Source of the DNA: JABWAN01 sp041918175
Lineage (GTDB): Bacteria; Zhuqueibacterota; Zhuqueibacteria; Zhuqueibacterales; Zhuqueibacteraceae
Length of the DNA stretch: 64,000 bases
Assembly: GCA_041918175.1 (NCBI GenBank)
Contig: JAYRWE010000042.1
Span: 1 to 64,000 of the forward strand
Reading direction: 5' to 3'
Numbering within the stretch: position 1 is the first letter of the stretch; the number at the start of each line of letters is the position of its first letter. The position numbers and the translations under genes were made by a program. Positions 23,201 to 32,247 of the stretch are shown here, in pieces. The notes under the pieces are model-generated. The model saw only the letters and a list, made by a program, of their open reading frames with translations, was not told the origin of the DNA and searched no databases.

Positions 23201-24553
23201 ATGTCCAATTTTCCCGAAGCGAAGCTGCACGAGATTTGGCGCAGCCAAGCGATTGCCGCGCAGTATTTGAAAACCGAAGACGGTCTCGTGCTCGAAATCA
23301 TCAATCCCGGCCAATACAACTCCGCGAGCGGGCCGGACTTTCGCCGCGCGACTTTGCGCATTGACGGCAAACTCGTCGAAGGCGACGTCGAATGCCATCT
23401 GCTCGCGAGTGATTGGGAAGCACACGGTCATCAGCGCGATCCGGCGTACAATGACGTCGTGCTCCATCTCGCGCTCGACTCCGGCGCGGCCGCGATTGCC
23501 ATCGTGCGCGAGAACGGGTTGCGCGTGCCGCAAATGCTGCTGCCGAAAAATTTCGTGCGCGCGTTCGACGTGCATCCCGCCACGCTCCTCTCCTGCCCTC
23601 TAAGCCAAACTTCTCCCGAAAAAATTTTCGCGACCGTGCATCATGCCGGCGGGTTGCGTTTGCAGGCAAAGGCCGAAGCGTTCGCGGAGCAGGTGCAGCA
23701 CAGCTCATGGGATCAAGCGGTCTATCGCGGCCTCGCGGAAGCTTTGGGTTATGACAAAAACCAAGAGCCGTTTCGCAAGCTCGCCGAGCTATTGCCGATT
23801 GATCTGCTCTTTGCCGAGTTGCGCAATGCGCGCGAGCACGCGCCGGAAATTTTGCTCGAAGCCCTGCTCTTTGGCGCCGCGGGATTTCTCGCGGAGCAAA
23901 CCGCGTTGCCCGAATCCGAGGCCGAGGCTTTTATCAAACCAAGAAAAGCGTTGTGGGAAGAGCTGCGCCACACGCTGCAGATTCGGCCGCTGCGCTTGGA
24001 AGCGTGGCACTTCTTCCGTCTGCGTCCGCAAAATTTTCCCACGCGTCGCCTCGCCGCGCTCGGCCAATTGCTTTTGAAATTTTATCGCAACGGAATTTTG
24101 GAGCATCTTGCCGCAACAGTGCAGGCGCTCGGCAATGAGCCGAAGAAGCTCATGAGCGAGCTGGCGCAGTTTTTCATTTGCCCGGCACAGGGCTTTTGGC
24201 AATCGCATTATGATCTGCGCAGTCGCCGGGTTGCAAACCGCTCGGCCATTGGCGACTTGCTGGGCCGCGAGCGCGCACTCGACATTCTCGTGAACGTTAT
24301 GCTGCCCGCATTATGGTTTTATTTCCGCGCCGCGGACAATGCCGCGCTCGCCAATCAAGTGCAGGAGGCGTACGGCCTTTTGCCCAAGCTGCAAGAGAAC
24401 CAAATCACGCGCGCCATGCGCGAGCAGCTCTCGCGCAAGTTTGCAGTGAGCGCAAAGCTCGGCAAATTTGCGCGCGATCAGCAAGGCTTGCTCTATTTGC
24501 AAAAGTTGTATTGCCGCCCGTTGCGGTGTGAGGAGTGTTTGCGGTTGGGATGA
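23201..24553 (+). CDS. DUF2851 family protein
   Basis: A 450-residue soluble protein with the DUF2851 signature near the N-terminus: LHEIWRSQ, INPGQYNSASGPDFRRATL and GDVECHLLASDWEAHGH, then YNDVVLHLAL. The C-terminus ends with a Cys pair (PLRCEECLRLG). The family is typical of Bacteroidota and relatives; its function is unknown. A nuclease-like fold has been suggested for related proteins, which I cannot confirm. It stands alone, with repeat hairpins upstream and downstream. Confidence 0.85.
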   Translation: MSNFPEAKLHEIWRSQAIAAQYLKTEDGLVLEIINPGQYNSASGPDFRRATLRIDGKLVEGDVECHLLASDWEAHGHQRDPAYNDVVLHLALDSGAAAIAIVRENGLRVPQMLLPKNFVRAFDVHPATLLSCPLSQTSPEKIFATVHHAGGLRLQAKAEAFAEQVQHSSWDQAVYRGLAEALGYDKNQEPFRKLAELLPIDLLFAELRNAREHAPEILLEALLFGAAGFLAEQTALPESEAEAFIKPRKALWEELRHTLQIRPLRLEAWHFFRLRPQNFPTRRLAALGQLLLKFYRNGILEHLAATVQALGNEPKKLMSELAQFFICPAQGFWQSHYDLRSRRVANRSAIGDLLGRERALDILVNVMLPALWFYFRAADNAALANQVQEAYGLLPKLQENQITRAMREQLSRKFAVSAKLGKFARDQQGLLYLQKLYCRPLRCEECLRLG

Positions 24554-24554
24554 A

Positions 24555-24589
24555 GCTCCGTTTCAAACGCGTGCGCGTTGAAACGGAGC
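24555..24589. terminator. Hairpin between convergent genes
   Basis: A 12-bp perfect stem, GCTCCGTTTCAA (24555-24566) with TTGAAACGGAGC (24578-24589), starts one base after the DUF2851 stop and lies before the end of the convergent small gene. It could act as a bidirectional terminator, although no clear U-tract follows. Confidence 0.55.
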
Positions 24590-24610
24590 AGGCAAAATGG
24601 GGTCGGTAAA

Positions 24611-24823
24611 TCAGTTCAAGCTCGGCGCGCCGGCGTTCGATTGTTGCCGGAGCGTGCCTTCCAAAACGATGCGATACGTGCCGGTGTGTGGATCGAGGCT
24701 CGCAATCGCAGCATTCCATTTGGAAGAATCTTCGATGATTTGTTCGAGGTTCTGTTTCAACGCAGAGGAAGAAGCAGGAAGAACTTCGATAAGATCGAGT
24801 TCGCGGGATTTGAACGGGAACAT
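24611..24823 (-). CDS. Small hypothetical protein (70 aa)
   Basis: I choose the ATG at 24823 because GGAGG lies 8 bases before it. The sequence (MFPFKSRELDLIEVLPASS, then LKQNLEQIIEDSSKWNAAI and LDPHTGTYRIVLEGT) looks like a compact alpha/beta protein. I do not recognise the family. It is monocistronic and convergent with the DUF2851 gene. Confidence 0.55.
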   Translation of the reverse strand: MFPFKSRELDLIEVLPASSSALKQNLEQIIEDSSKWNAAIASLDPHTGTYRIVLEGTLRQQSNAGAPSLN

Positions 24824-25017
24824 GTGTCGGACCTCCATGTCAGGCATAGTTCTTAATTTAGTGACTTAATCTCGGCAGCAGTGCGCCATACGACCTTCTT
24901 CCTTGAAGGCCAGCATGCGATCCGCCGATTTTTTGAAAAACGGGACGCAATAAAAGGATTTTAAATTTTAGTTGCAAGCTAAAGTTTGGCAATGAGTATT
25001 CCGCGCAGAGGGCGAGA

Positions 25018-25911
25018 TCAATATGAGACTTCGGGGAGGTATTGCGGTGAGAGGTTATAAAAATTCTGTTTTATCATTAACTCCGCGCGTTGCTGAGTCT
25101 TGGCATCATCAGAACGCAAAGCAGCGCGGATAATTTCCGGATGGCTTTCGAGTAAACGTTTCATGCTCGCGCGCGGCTCATTTAGATATGCGCACAGCAT
25201 TTCTTTCACGGCCGTGTCGAAATAGCCGGCGCGGTGCAAATGCTCAAAGAACGGCGCGCCGAGTTGAATGAGATGAAACGGTGCGACGCCGTGCTGCCGT
25301 AAAATTTTTTCCCCGCCTTGTCCACGATCGACAATGTTTATCGCCCAACACAACTCGCCGCCGCATTGTTGCACCGCCGGAAGCCATGCGCGCGTGTAAC
25401 TCGAAGCCTCCGTCACCAAATCCGCGACGTGCAAAACCTTCGCGCCTTCGCCCTGCGATAATGCCTCGCACGTTTTCTGTTTTGATGAAAACAAAAGCGC
25501 TGTTTGATCTTTGAAAATAGCAAGCATCGGCTTATTGAGTCGATGCGCCACCATGAAAGAGAAAAACCAATCGCGCCGCTCCCCGCCGGAAACATAGGTG
25601 ATGTGCTCCGTCCCAATTTGCGTTTGGGCCAATGCGACAGCGTGATCAATCACCGTGCGATAGCCCTCGTCTTCCTCATAATTTTTTTGCGTGCGTTCTT
25701 GCAATGCGATGAGCAAACCGCGACGATCATGCGTGTGCTGATCGATGAACGCCAAAAGCTCCTCCGCCTTTTGGCGATTGCCATAAAGAAAATGCCCGTT
25801 GAGATAAAACGGCCCAATCGTGCCCGACGTATACCAAAACGGCTCAAGCGCCGGCGCGATTTCCAAAGCTTGCGTGGAGAGGAGGAGATCAAAGAGGTTG
25901 GGGGAATTCAT
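25018..25911 (-). CDS. Orotate phosphoribosyltransferase-like protein
   Basis: A 297-residue protein. FWYTSGTIGPFYLNGHFLYG near the start and VSGGERRDWFFSFMVAHRL resemble the orotate phosphoribosyltransferase core. The expected PRPP loop (D-x4-TTGG-T) reads VLHVADLVTEASSY, so the loop is degenerate. It is ~90 residues longer than standard PyrE. The start overlaps the HNH gene stop by ATGA. It may have a changed substrate or a non-catalytic role; a canonical pyrE would be expected elsewhere. Confidence 0.6.
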   Translation of the reverse strand: MNSPNLFDLLLSTQALEIAPALEPFWYTSGTIGPFYLNGHFLYGNRQKAEELLAFIDQHTHDRRGLLIALQERTQKNYEEDEGYRTVIDHAVALAQTQIGTEHITYVSGGERRDWFFSFMVAHRLNKPMLAIFKDQTALLFSSKQKTCEALSQGEGAKVLHVADLVTEASSYTRAWLPAVQQCGGELCWAINIVDRGQGGEKILRQHGVAPFHLIQLGAPFFEHLHRAGYFDTAVKEMLCAYLNEPRASMKRLLESHPEIIRAALRSDDAKTQQRAELMIKQNFYNLSPQYLPEVSY

Positions 25912-26339
25912 TGAAGTGCCGTGAGGGTTTGATAAAGCTGGCTTGTTATAAGTGGCTCGCGCTCTTTGATACGATCCGGCATATTGAATTGGAGCAGGAA
26001 AGCCGTAACGCGGCCACTTGCAGTCAATGGAACGATCTGCGTATAGTTCATTTTAAAATGATCGGTCCAGCGTTGCCGCCGTGGATGAAAAATGGCTGCA
26101 AGTTCTCCGGTCTCAATATCAATCGAAGCGATGTCGCTACCCTTGTGCTTGTTGCAGTGCCAACAAGCTAGCGCCAAGTTTTCCGCGATAGAAACTCCGC
26201 CATGTTTACGCGAAATAATGTGATCGATCTCATGAACAAAGAAACCGGGTAATTCAGGAAAGAAGCAGTACTCGCACCGGCCTTGAGCGCGTTTATAGAC
26301 GAGTTGCCGCAGTTCAAATGAGAGATTGAGGTCACCCAT
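25908..26339 (-). CDS. HNH endonuclease
   Basis: A 143-residue protein with a full HNH motif: CEYC, then FFVHEIDHIISRKHGGVSIA and ENLALACWHCNKHKG. This supplies the two zinc CxxC pairs plus the catalytic His and Asn. It lies 5 bases after a 117-residue helical protein, and its stop overlaps the next gene by ATGA. The 117-aa/HNH pair recurs in many free-living bacteria as I recall. The role (defence, repair or homing) is unknown. Confidence 0.82.
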   Translation of the reverse strand: MGDLNLSFELRQLVYKRAQGRCEYCFFPELPGFFVHEIDHIISRKHGGVSIAENLALACWHCNKHKGSDIASIDIETGELAAIFHPRRQRWTDHFKMNYTQIVPLTASGRVTAFLLQFNMPDRIKEREPLITSQLYQTLTALQ

Positions 26340-26344
26340 CGGAT

Positions 26345-26698
26345 TTAAGCAACTTTTAGGTGTGCCAGCGCATTGATTTTTGCTAGACGCACTTGATGCT
26401 CTAGTTTATCGTAGCGCTCCCATTCCACCTCTTCTTCGCTCGATAAACCTTCGTTGCGATTTTTTTCTAACAAATAAGAAATGCGCGATTGCAACGCCGG
26501 AGATGGGCGAAGCGTCAAAACCTCTTCCGGCGATAAAGAACCTTTGAGTCGCTTTAACACGTCATCGACTTCATCAAAACCGTTGGCGGACACAGGTTCT
26601 ACTGCCCGCAAGCCAAGTTCCAAGATGAAAGGCAATTGCGCTTGATGCGGACGCAAGCGCGTTGCCAACTCTTCGGGAAGATCGAAGGTGACTTCCAT
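26345..26698 (-). CDS. Small helical protein paired with HNH endonuclease
   Basis: A 117-residue protein starting at the ATG 26698, with AAGGAG upstream. It begins MEVTFDLPEELATRLRPHQ like a ribbon-helix-helix-type N-terminus, followed by SPEEVLTLRPSPALQSRISY and WERYDKLEHQVRLAKINA. From memory this resembles a family commonly encoded next to HNH endonucleases. It may control or inhibit its partner, but no function is proven. It follows gnd by 17 bases. Confidence 0.65.
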   Translation of the reverse strand: MEVTFDLPEELATRLRPHQAQLPFILELGLRAVEPVSANGFDEVDDVLKRLKGSLSPEEVLTLRPSPALQSRISYLLEKNRNEGLSSEEEVEWERYDKLEHQVRLAKINALAHLKVA

Positions 26699-26715
26699 AT
26701 TTCTACTCCTTTTGC

Positions 26716-28128
26716 TTATTCCCAACTCGCGTGAAAGACGCCGGGTTTATCCACGCGCTCGAACGTGTGCGCGCCGAAATAATCGCGCTGGGCTTGAATG
26801 AGATTCGCGGGCAGGCGCGCGTTGCGATACGCGTCATAATACGCGAGCGAAGCGCTCATGGCCGCGAGCGGAATACCAAGTTCAATGGCCGTCCGCACCG
26901 CGAAGCGCCACGCCTCTTGCCGCGAGCTCACGGCTTGTTGAAATTCGGAATCCAACAGCAAGTTGGGCAGTTGCGGATTGCGTTGATACGCCACCGTGAT
27001 GTCGTGTAACAGCCGCGCGCGAATGATGCAGCCGGCACGCCAAATCTTCGCGATCTCGCCGAGCTTCAAATTATACTTGTACTCATCCGAAGCTTTTTTC
27101 AACAAGCTCAAGCCTTGGGCATATGAACAAATCTTCGAAGCATACAATGCCGCACGCACCGCGGCGATCAACTCTTTCGCCTCGCCTTTAAATTTTGCAC
27201 TCGGCCCGCGTAAAATTTTCGAAGCATGCACCCGCTCGTCTTTTTGCGAAGAAAGAATGCGCGCATCCACCGCGGCCGTAATCGTGGGAATGGCCGAAGC
27301 GAGATCGAGCGCATTTTGCGTGGTCCATTTGCCCGTGCCCTTTTGCCCGGCTTTGTCGAGAATCACATCGACGAGCGGCTTGCCTGTGTCTTCATCGACC
27401 TTTTTAAAAACTTTGGCCGTGACTTCGATGAGAAATGAAGAAAGCTCGCCGCGATTCCATTCCGAAAAAATTTCATGAAACTCTTGCGCGGAAAGGCCGA
27501 GCGCTTGTTGCAACAGATCATAAGATTCCGCGATGAGCTGCATGTCGCCGTATTCGATGCCGTTGTGGATCATCTTCACATAATGGCCGGAGCCGCCGGG
27601 GCCAAGATACGTCACGCACGGCGCGCCGTCTTCTTGCGCTTTCGCGGCGATGGCTTTCGCAATCGGCTCGACTTCTTTATACGCGGCCTCGGAGCCGCCG
27701 GGCATGAGGCTCGGTCCCCAGAGCGCGCCTTCTTCCCCGCCGGAAACGCCCATGCCGAAATAATTCAAACCCTGTGCTTCGAGTTCACGCGCGCGGCGCT
27801 CGGTGTCGGCGAAATAGGAATTGCCGCCATCGATGATCAAATCGCCTTTATCTAAATGCGGCACGAGTTGCGCAATGGTCGCGTCCACGGGCGCGCCGGC
27901 TTTGACGAGCAGCATGATGCGTCGCGGTTTTTCAAGCGCTCCGATAAATTCTTCGATGGAAAATGTGGGCCGAATGTTTTTGCCCGCGGCTTTCGCGGCG
28001 ATATATTCTCTCGTGGTGTCGGGCGTGCGATTATAAACCGCGACGCTGAAGCCGTTGCGCTCCACATTCAACACGAGATTCTGCCCCATCACGCCGAGAC
28101 CGATCAAACCGAATTGTTGTTTGGACAT
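26716..28128 (-). CDS. gnd: 6-phosphogluconate dehydrogenase (decarboxylating)
   Basis: A 470-residue enzyme with the NADP fold at the start (GLGVMGQNLVLNVERNGF) and the catalytic region GSGHYVKMIHNGIEYGDMQL. The C-terminal helical domain is complete (QRDYFGAHTFER). It oxidises 6-phosphogluconate to ribulose 5-phosphate and CO2 in the oxidative pentose phosphate pathway, taking the product of the gluconokinase encoded at 20.3 kb. It lies 21 bases downstream of the Uma2 gene. Confidence 0.94.
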   Translation of the reverse strand: MSKQQFGLIGLGVMGQNLVLNVERNGFSVAVYNRTPDTTREYIAAKAAGKNIRPTFSIEEFIGALEKPRRIMLLVKAGAPVDATIAQLVPHLDKGDLIIDGGNSYFADTERRARELEAQGLNYFGMGVSGGEEGALWGPSLMPGGSEAAYKEVEPIAKAIAAKAQEDGAPCVTYLGPGGSGHYVKMIHNGIEYGDMQLIAESYDLLQQALGLSAQEFHEIFSEWNRGELSSFLIEVTAKVFKKVDEDTGKPLVDVILDKAGQKGTGKWTTQNALDLASAIPTITAAVDARILSSQKDERVHASKILRGPSAKFKGEAKELIAAVRAALYASKICSYAQGLSLLKKASDEYKYNLKLGEIAKIWRAGCIIRARLLHDITVAYQRNPQLPNLLLDSEFQQAVSSRQEAWRFAVRTAIELGIPLAAMSASLAYYDAYRNARLPANLIQAQRDYFGAHTFERVDKPGVFHASWE

Positions 28129-28149
28129 GTTGCGATCAACCTTTCTGAT

Positions 28150-28779
28150 TTATTGCGCCGCCGCTTTTTGCTTTGCTGTGGGCCACTCAAAAATTTCCAT
28201 GACATTCAACGAGAAGCCCGGCAGCAATTCCGGACAAGTCAAAGCCTCTTTCACCCATTTGCGATCTTCGGGTGTGACGACCATCACGCCTTTTTGCATG
28301 GGATCAACGAACCACACGAGGCGGCTGCCATGCGCAAAATATAACTCCGCCTTGTCATACAGATCGCTCCAACCATCGTCGCGCGAGACGATCTCGATTG
28401 CCAAATCAGGCGCGGTGCTGCCGTAACGTTCGTCCTTGAAACTCTCATTTAGAATAACAGACAAGTCCGGCACGCGCCCTTCGTGAGGCTTCTCCGGCGA
28501 AAAACGCACGGTATACTCAGTGCGAACGATGCCAATGGGATTAGCGTTAAAATATATGCCCAAGGCTATACAGAGTCTCGCTTGAGCATCGGAGTGTTTA
28601 TTGTCCGGCATTTTATATTCTACTCTCCCGTTAATTAACTCAAAGGGCCTTCCGTTGGCTATCTTGATGGCCTGTTCCAGAGTTAGCTTAACAGGAGGTG
28701 GTGAAGGCGCGGGCCGTGGACGTGTGACGGTCTCAAACGTCATCGGTTCCTCAAAAATTGCTTCCATGACTTCCGGCAT
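28150..28779 (-). CDS. Uma2 family (DUF820) putative endonuclease
   Basis: A 209-residue protein with the PD-(D/E)XK-like Uma2 core: the acidic VPDLSVIL and then APDLAIEIVSRDD, followed by KAELYFAHGSRLVWFVDP. A proline-rich N-terminal stretch precedes it. The family is widespread and multiplied in cyanobacteria and planctomycetes; its DNA substrate is unknown. An ATG at codon 5 could also serve as the start. Confidence 0.8.
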   Translation of the reverse strand: MPEVMEAIFEEPMTFETVTRPRPAPSPPPVKLTLEQAIKIANGRPFELINGRVEYKMPDNKHSDAQARLCIALGIYFNANPIGIVRTEYTVRFSPEKPHEGRVPDLSVILNESFKDERYGSTAPDLAIEIVSRDDGWSDLYDKAELYFAHGSRLVWFVDPMQKGVMVVTPEDRKWVKEALTCPELLPGFSLNVMEIFEWPTAKQKAAAQ

Positions 28780-28827
28780 AATTTGACCTCATTAAGAAAA
28801 GTTTCGTTCAGAACGTGCTCCAAAATA

Positions 28828-29763
28828 TCAAAAGCTCAACACGTTAATCAAGCTAAAATTGCTTCCGCTCAAAAACTTGCCGAGCTTGGTGCGCAATTCG
28901 GAGGTGGTGGAATCGACATTGGCCAGAGTCGAGCGCAGATGCGTGGCAATCTCGTCGTCATAGAGCAGTTGCCCGAGGTTGCCTTGGCGATTGTTGATTT
29001 GCGTGGTGATGTCATTGAGCGTCGCGGTGAAATGATCGAGGCGTTGCATGGTGCGATTGAACGTGATGAGCGTGCTGTCCAAATCCGCGCGACGCTGCGT
29101 GACGATTTCGCGCAATTGGCCCGAGGTTTCATCGACATTGGTGAGCGTGCGGCGAATCACACGATCATTGCTCGACACCAACTCCCGCAAAGCCGAGGTC
29201 GTGGCTTGCAAATCAGCGAGGCTCGCAACGAGCGGGCGGCGCACACTGGATTCATCCAGCATGCGATGCACGAGCGTGAGCGTCGTGTCCACGCGCTTGG
29301 TGAGATGCAACACTTCAATCGCCAATTCGGTGACGCCGACGAGCGCTTCGGACATGCCGCCGCTAGAAGTGCCGGGCAACGGCGCGGTCAAGCTTTCGGG
29401 AAAGATTCTTTCGCCTTTGCCCCCGGGCATGATTTCGATTTTCTTGCCGCCCATCATTTCAATGGGCGCGATGGTCGCGCGATAGTCGCTGTAAAGTTCA
29501 ACGTCGCGGCTCAGTGCGATTTCAATGATGGCTTGGCCTTTTTCGAGTGCGATGCCGGAGACGCTGCCTTTGCGCACGCCATTGACCGAGACCAAATCGT
29601 TCGCGCGCAGGCCACCGGTGTTGGGAAAGGAAAATTTGACGTGATATTGATCCGAGGCGAGATTGTAATTCTTCCCCCAAATGATGCCCAAAACTAAAAT
29701 CAAAATGCCGGCAACGACGGTGACGCCGACAAACAACTCCGTGGTGCGACGATCTTGCGACAT
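28828..29763 (-). CDS. mlaD: MlaD/MCE-domain lipid transport protein
   Basis: A 311-residue protein with one N-terminal transmembrane helix (residues ~8-29) and an MCE domain at ~35-115 (KFSFPNTGGLRANDLVSVNG, VSGIALEKGQAIIEI). A long helical tail of ~190 residues follows. It should bind phospholipid in the periplasm as part of an Mla-type ABC system. The permease (mlaE) and ATPase (mlaF) normally beside it are missing. Instead the gene lies 5 bases downstream of a type IIG restriction-modification gene. Confidence 0.85.
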   Translation of the reverse strand: MSQDRRTTELFVGVTVVAGILILVLGIIWGKNYNLASDQYHVKFSFPNTGGLRANDLVSVNGVRKGSVSGIALEKGQAIIEIALSRDVELYSDYRATIAPIEMMGGKKIEIMPGGKGERIFPESLTAPLPGTSSGGMSEALVGVTELAIEVLHLTKRVDTTLTLVHRMLDESSVRRPLVASLADLQATTSALRELVSSNDRVIRRTLTNVDETSGQLREIVTQRRADLDSTLITFNRTMQRLDHFTATLNDITTQINNRQGNLGQLLYDDEIATHLRSTLANVDSTTSELRTKLGKFLSGSNFSLINVLSF

Positions 29764-29768
29764 TTTAC

Positions 29769-32177
29769 TTACGGCTCTTTAATTGTTGTTTCAACCAAAT
29801 TCCAATACTTCGTATTCTTTGTAATCGTCTCCATATAATTCTCATCAAGCTCGCCGGTTTCATTTACCGGCAAAATAAGTGCGGTTTTGGCGAGCTTTGT
29901 TTTATAACACTGCCTGCCATACGAATATCGCCACTTCACCATGTTTATCATCAAGGCAATGAAATATAGAGATGCCAGGGATAGCTTAGAATAATATTTG
30001 TTGGCTGTACACATCACTACATTGTCAGTTGCAATAAATGGAATCGGCTGAACAAAAGCATCACCAGATACAGTAGAAACCGTTATTGTCGAAGCGTTAA
30101 AAATTTTCGCATTATCGGGCTTATCAAAAAAACCGACTAGGCCATTATCTGTGCCTACGCGTGAGATAGTTGGGTATTTCCCTTTATCAAGAGATGCAAT
30201 AGAATGAAAATGCCCTCGTTCTAGACTGAAGAGATCGCTCAATTTGAATTCTTTCCATCCGAATGGTTCAATTGGTGAAGTTTCTGCTTGTTGAGGAGGG
30301 AGAGAATTGAATTTCGCTTTGTCAATTTTTATTAAGAAGGAAAAAGCTTCTCGTAAACTCAACTCAAGTCCGCTTAAGATTTCTTCTCTCGTTGGCCTAT
30401 GCTGAAATAAGTAGGCTTCCGGTACGAGTTCTAATTGCGAATCGGTGAAGTCAATAGGAGAGGTTTGTTGAAATTGTAGAATCTGAGGAATAGGATACGA
30501 CGGGTTTCGAATAAATGCTTTTAAGATATTTTTTACTCTAGCAAAATCATCGGATACATTAGCAGAGGGGAGCCTTTTCCCTTTGCTTTTCAGCAAACCA
30601 TCATTTAAAGCACGGACCCAGAGTACGTTTTGTTCCAATGGGTGAGGAACTCCTTTTTTAAGGAATACGCCGATAGGTGTAACACTGACAGGATAGAAAA
30701 GGTCAATCGGAAAAGTGATAACCGAAAGCAACGTATGCTGTTTCAACAAATGCTCTTTCCGCCAGCGCAAGTATGCCCCAGGGCGAACCATAGCTGAGTA
30801 TGGCAATATAGAAAAAAGTATACCTCCGTGTTGCAATTGCTTTAAAGCATGATCTACAAATTTAAATTCCTTCTCGTCGCTTCTTTTCAGCGAAAACGGA
30901 GGGTTCATCATGATTTTAGTAACAGGAGGGTTGGACGAAGGGTAGGATACGAATTTCGCAGTTGGAATTCCTGAATCCGTACGAGGTTCTAAATAGTTTG
31001 CAAAACAATTCCCGTCTTTAATGTTATTTTTTCCATCTCCTCTGAAAATCATATTCACAACCGCTAACGCAGCAATACGATCATCTTGCTCCATACCAAA
31101 CACTGAATGTTGTTTGAAGCGGTTTACTTGAGAGACATCTGCGTTTTGCTTAACATAGTCTAGCCCAGCAACCAAAAAACCACCAGTTCCGCATGTTGGG
31201 TCGTATAAAATATCTCCAGACTGTACATCGATAACATCGGCAATGAATTTAGTAACATGTCTTGGAGTAAGAACGATCCCCAAGTCTTGAGCCCAATTTG
31301 CATATTTCAGAAATACTTCATAAAACGCACCAAGCCAATCATCGCCTGACTGCATTGCCGATTTGATGTTAAGAGCGTATAATTCTTGAAGTGTATCGAC
31401 CAATGCCTTTTTCATTTTAACATGGTTGTCTCGTGTCGTCGGCAAAGAAATTTTAATATGATTAAAAAACTCACTTTTCCCTTGGCGCCGTAAAACGTCT
31501 TCGACACGACTATTGATATCTGTTATTAAGACCGTCGGGGCGCTATCAAGGTTAGGTCGGGTATCGCTTAAGGTTGTAAGGAGGAGACTAGCCATGACAC
31601 CCGCGCGTTGATGAGGGTTGACCGCCCCTAGATGCAGAATTTCATTTATACGTTCTGCGCGGGCCAAAAACAGTTTTAGGTTTACTTTTGCATTTTCAAT
31701 ATTTGCTTGATTCGTCTCTAAAATGATCTGAGTTTGATCAGGTGACAACAGACCCGTGGCTTCGCTACCGTTTAGTTTGACTGGGAAATATTCTTGTCCA
31801 TTAAAGAATAGGGTTTTAATCAAAAACGATTCAACGTTGTTGCCCGCAACAGCGGAGATAAAGCGAACTTGAAAGCGGTCACTGTTGTTTAGTTTGTCCG
31901 CGTATGCTTTCACCTCTTCTATTGCTTGCTCAAATAGCGCTTGTTTACTTTTTGCCTCAATGACCCATAATGCCTGCTCACTAATTTTTACAATATACTC
32001 GGGCCGATCCAACACAAGGTGCTTTTTGATCTCGGGATTCGAAAGAGCTTCATTTTGTGTGTAAACTTGCCCCTGGGGCGCATGTTCTGGATTATGAGTA
32101 TCCCAACCGGCTTCTTTCAAACGCTCTTTGATGTAGATGTAGCTGTCGACTTCCGTTGGTGCTGGCTTTTTAGGCAT
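29769..32177 (-). CDS. Type IIG-like restriction enzyme (nuclease, N6-adenine methylase and specificity in one chain)
   Basis: An 802-residue protein starting at the ATG 32177 with GGAGAG upstream. The N-terminal ~120 residues look like an HsdR_N/PD-ExK nuclease (RPEYIVKIS, ALWVIEAKS). Residues ~320-560 are an HsdM-type methylase with motif I DPTCGTGGFLVAG and motif IV MMNPPFSL. The C-terminal ~200 residues resemble an HsdS recognition domain. All functions in one chain point to a type IIG system. The DNA is visibly more AT-rich than its neighbours, suggesting transfer. It separates hprK from mlaD. Confidence 0.82.
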   Translation of the reverse strand: MPKKPAPTEVDSYIYIKERLKEAGWDTHNPEHAPQGQVYTQNEALSNPEIKKHLVLDRPEYIVKISEQALWVIEAKSKQALFEQAIEEVKAYADKLNNSDRFQVRFISAVAGNNVESFLIKTLFFNGQEYFPVKLNGSEATGLLSPDQTQIILETNQANIENAKVNLKLFLARAERINEILHLGAVNPHQRAGVMASLLLTTLSDTRPNLDSAPTVLITDINSRVEDVLRRQGKSEFFNHIKISLPTTRDNHVKMKKALVDTLQELYALNIKSAMQSGDDWLGAFYEVFLKYANWAQDLGIVLTPRHVTKFIADVIDVQSGDILYDPTCGTGGFLVAGLDYVKQNADVSQVNRFKQHSVFGMEQDDRIAALAVVNMIFRGDGKNNIKDGNCFANYLEPRTDSGIPTAKFVSYPSSNPPVTKIMMNPPFSLKRSDEKEFKFVDHALKQLQHGGILFSILPYSAMVRPGAYLRWRKEHLLKQHTLLSVITFPIDLFYPVSVTPIGVFLKKGVPHPLEQNVLWVRALNDGLLKSKGKRLPSANVSDDFARVKNILKAFIRNPSYPIPQILQFQQTSPIDFTDSQLELVPEAYLFQHRPTREEILSGLELSLREAFSFLIKIDKAKFNSLPPQQAETSPIEPFGWKEFKLSDLFSLERGHFHSIASLDKGKYPTISRVGTDNGLVGFFDKPDNAKIFNASTITVSTVSGDAFVQPIPFIATDNVVMCTANKYYSKLSLASLYFIALMINMVKWRYSYGRQCYKTKLAKTALILPVNETGELDENYMETITKNTKYWNLVETTIKEP

Positions 32178-32247
32178 TGCGCGCTCTCCTCTAAGACTTG
32201 TGGGAAGCTTATGAACCACTTCGCTGAAACTCTTTTTATGGGATATT

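Noticed and set aside
28783..29697. Long plus-strand open frame (304 codons) opposite mlaD
   Set aside because: It mirrors the MCE gene; its translation lacks any domain and has Arg/His-rich antisense composition.
29769..32177. Type I restriction system
   Set aside because: No separate hsdR, hsdM and hsdS genes; the functions appear in a single chain, which fits type IIG better.
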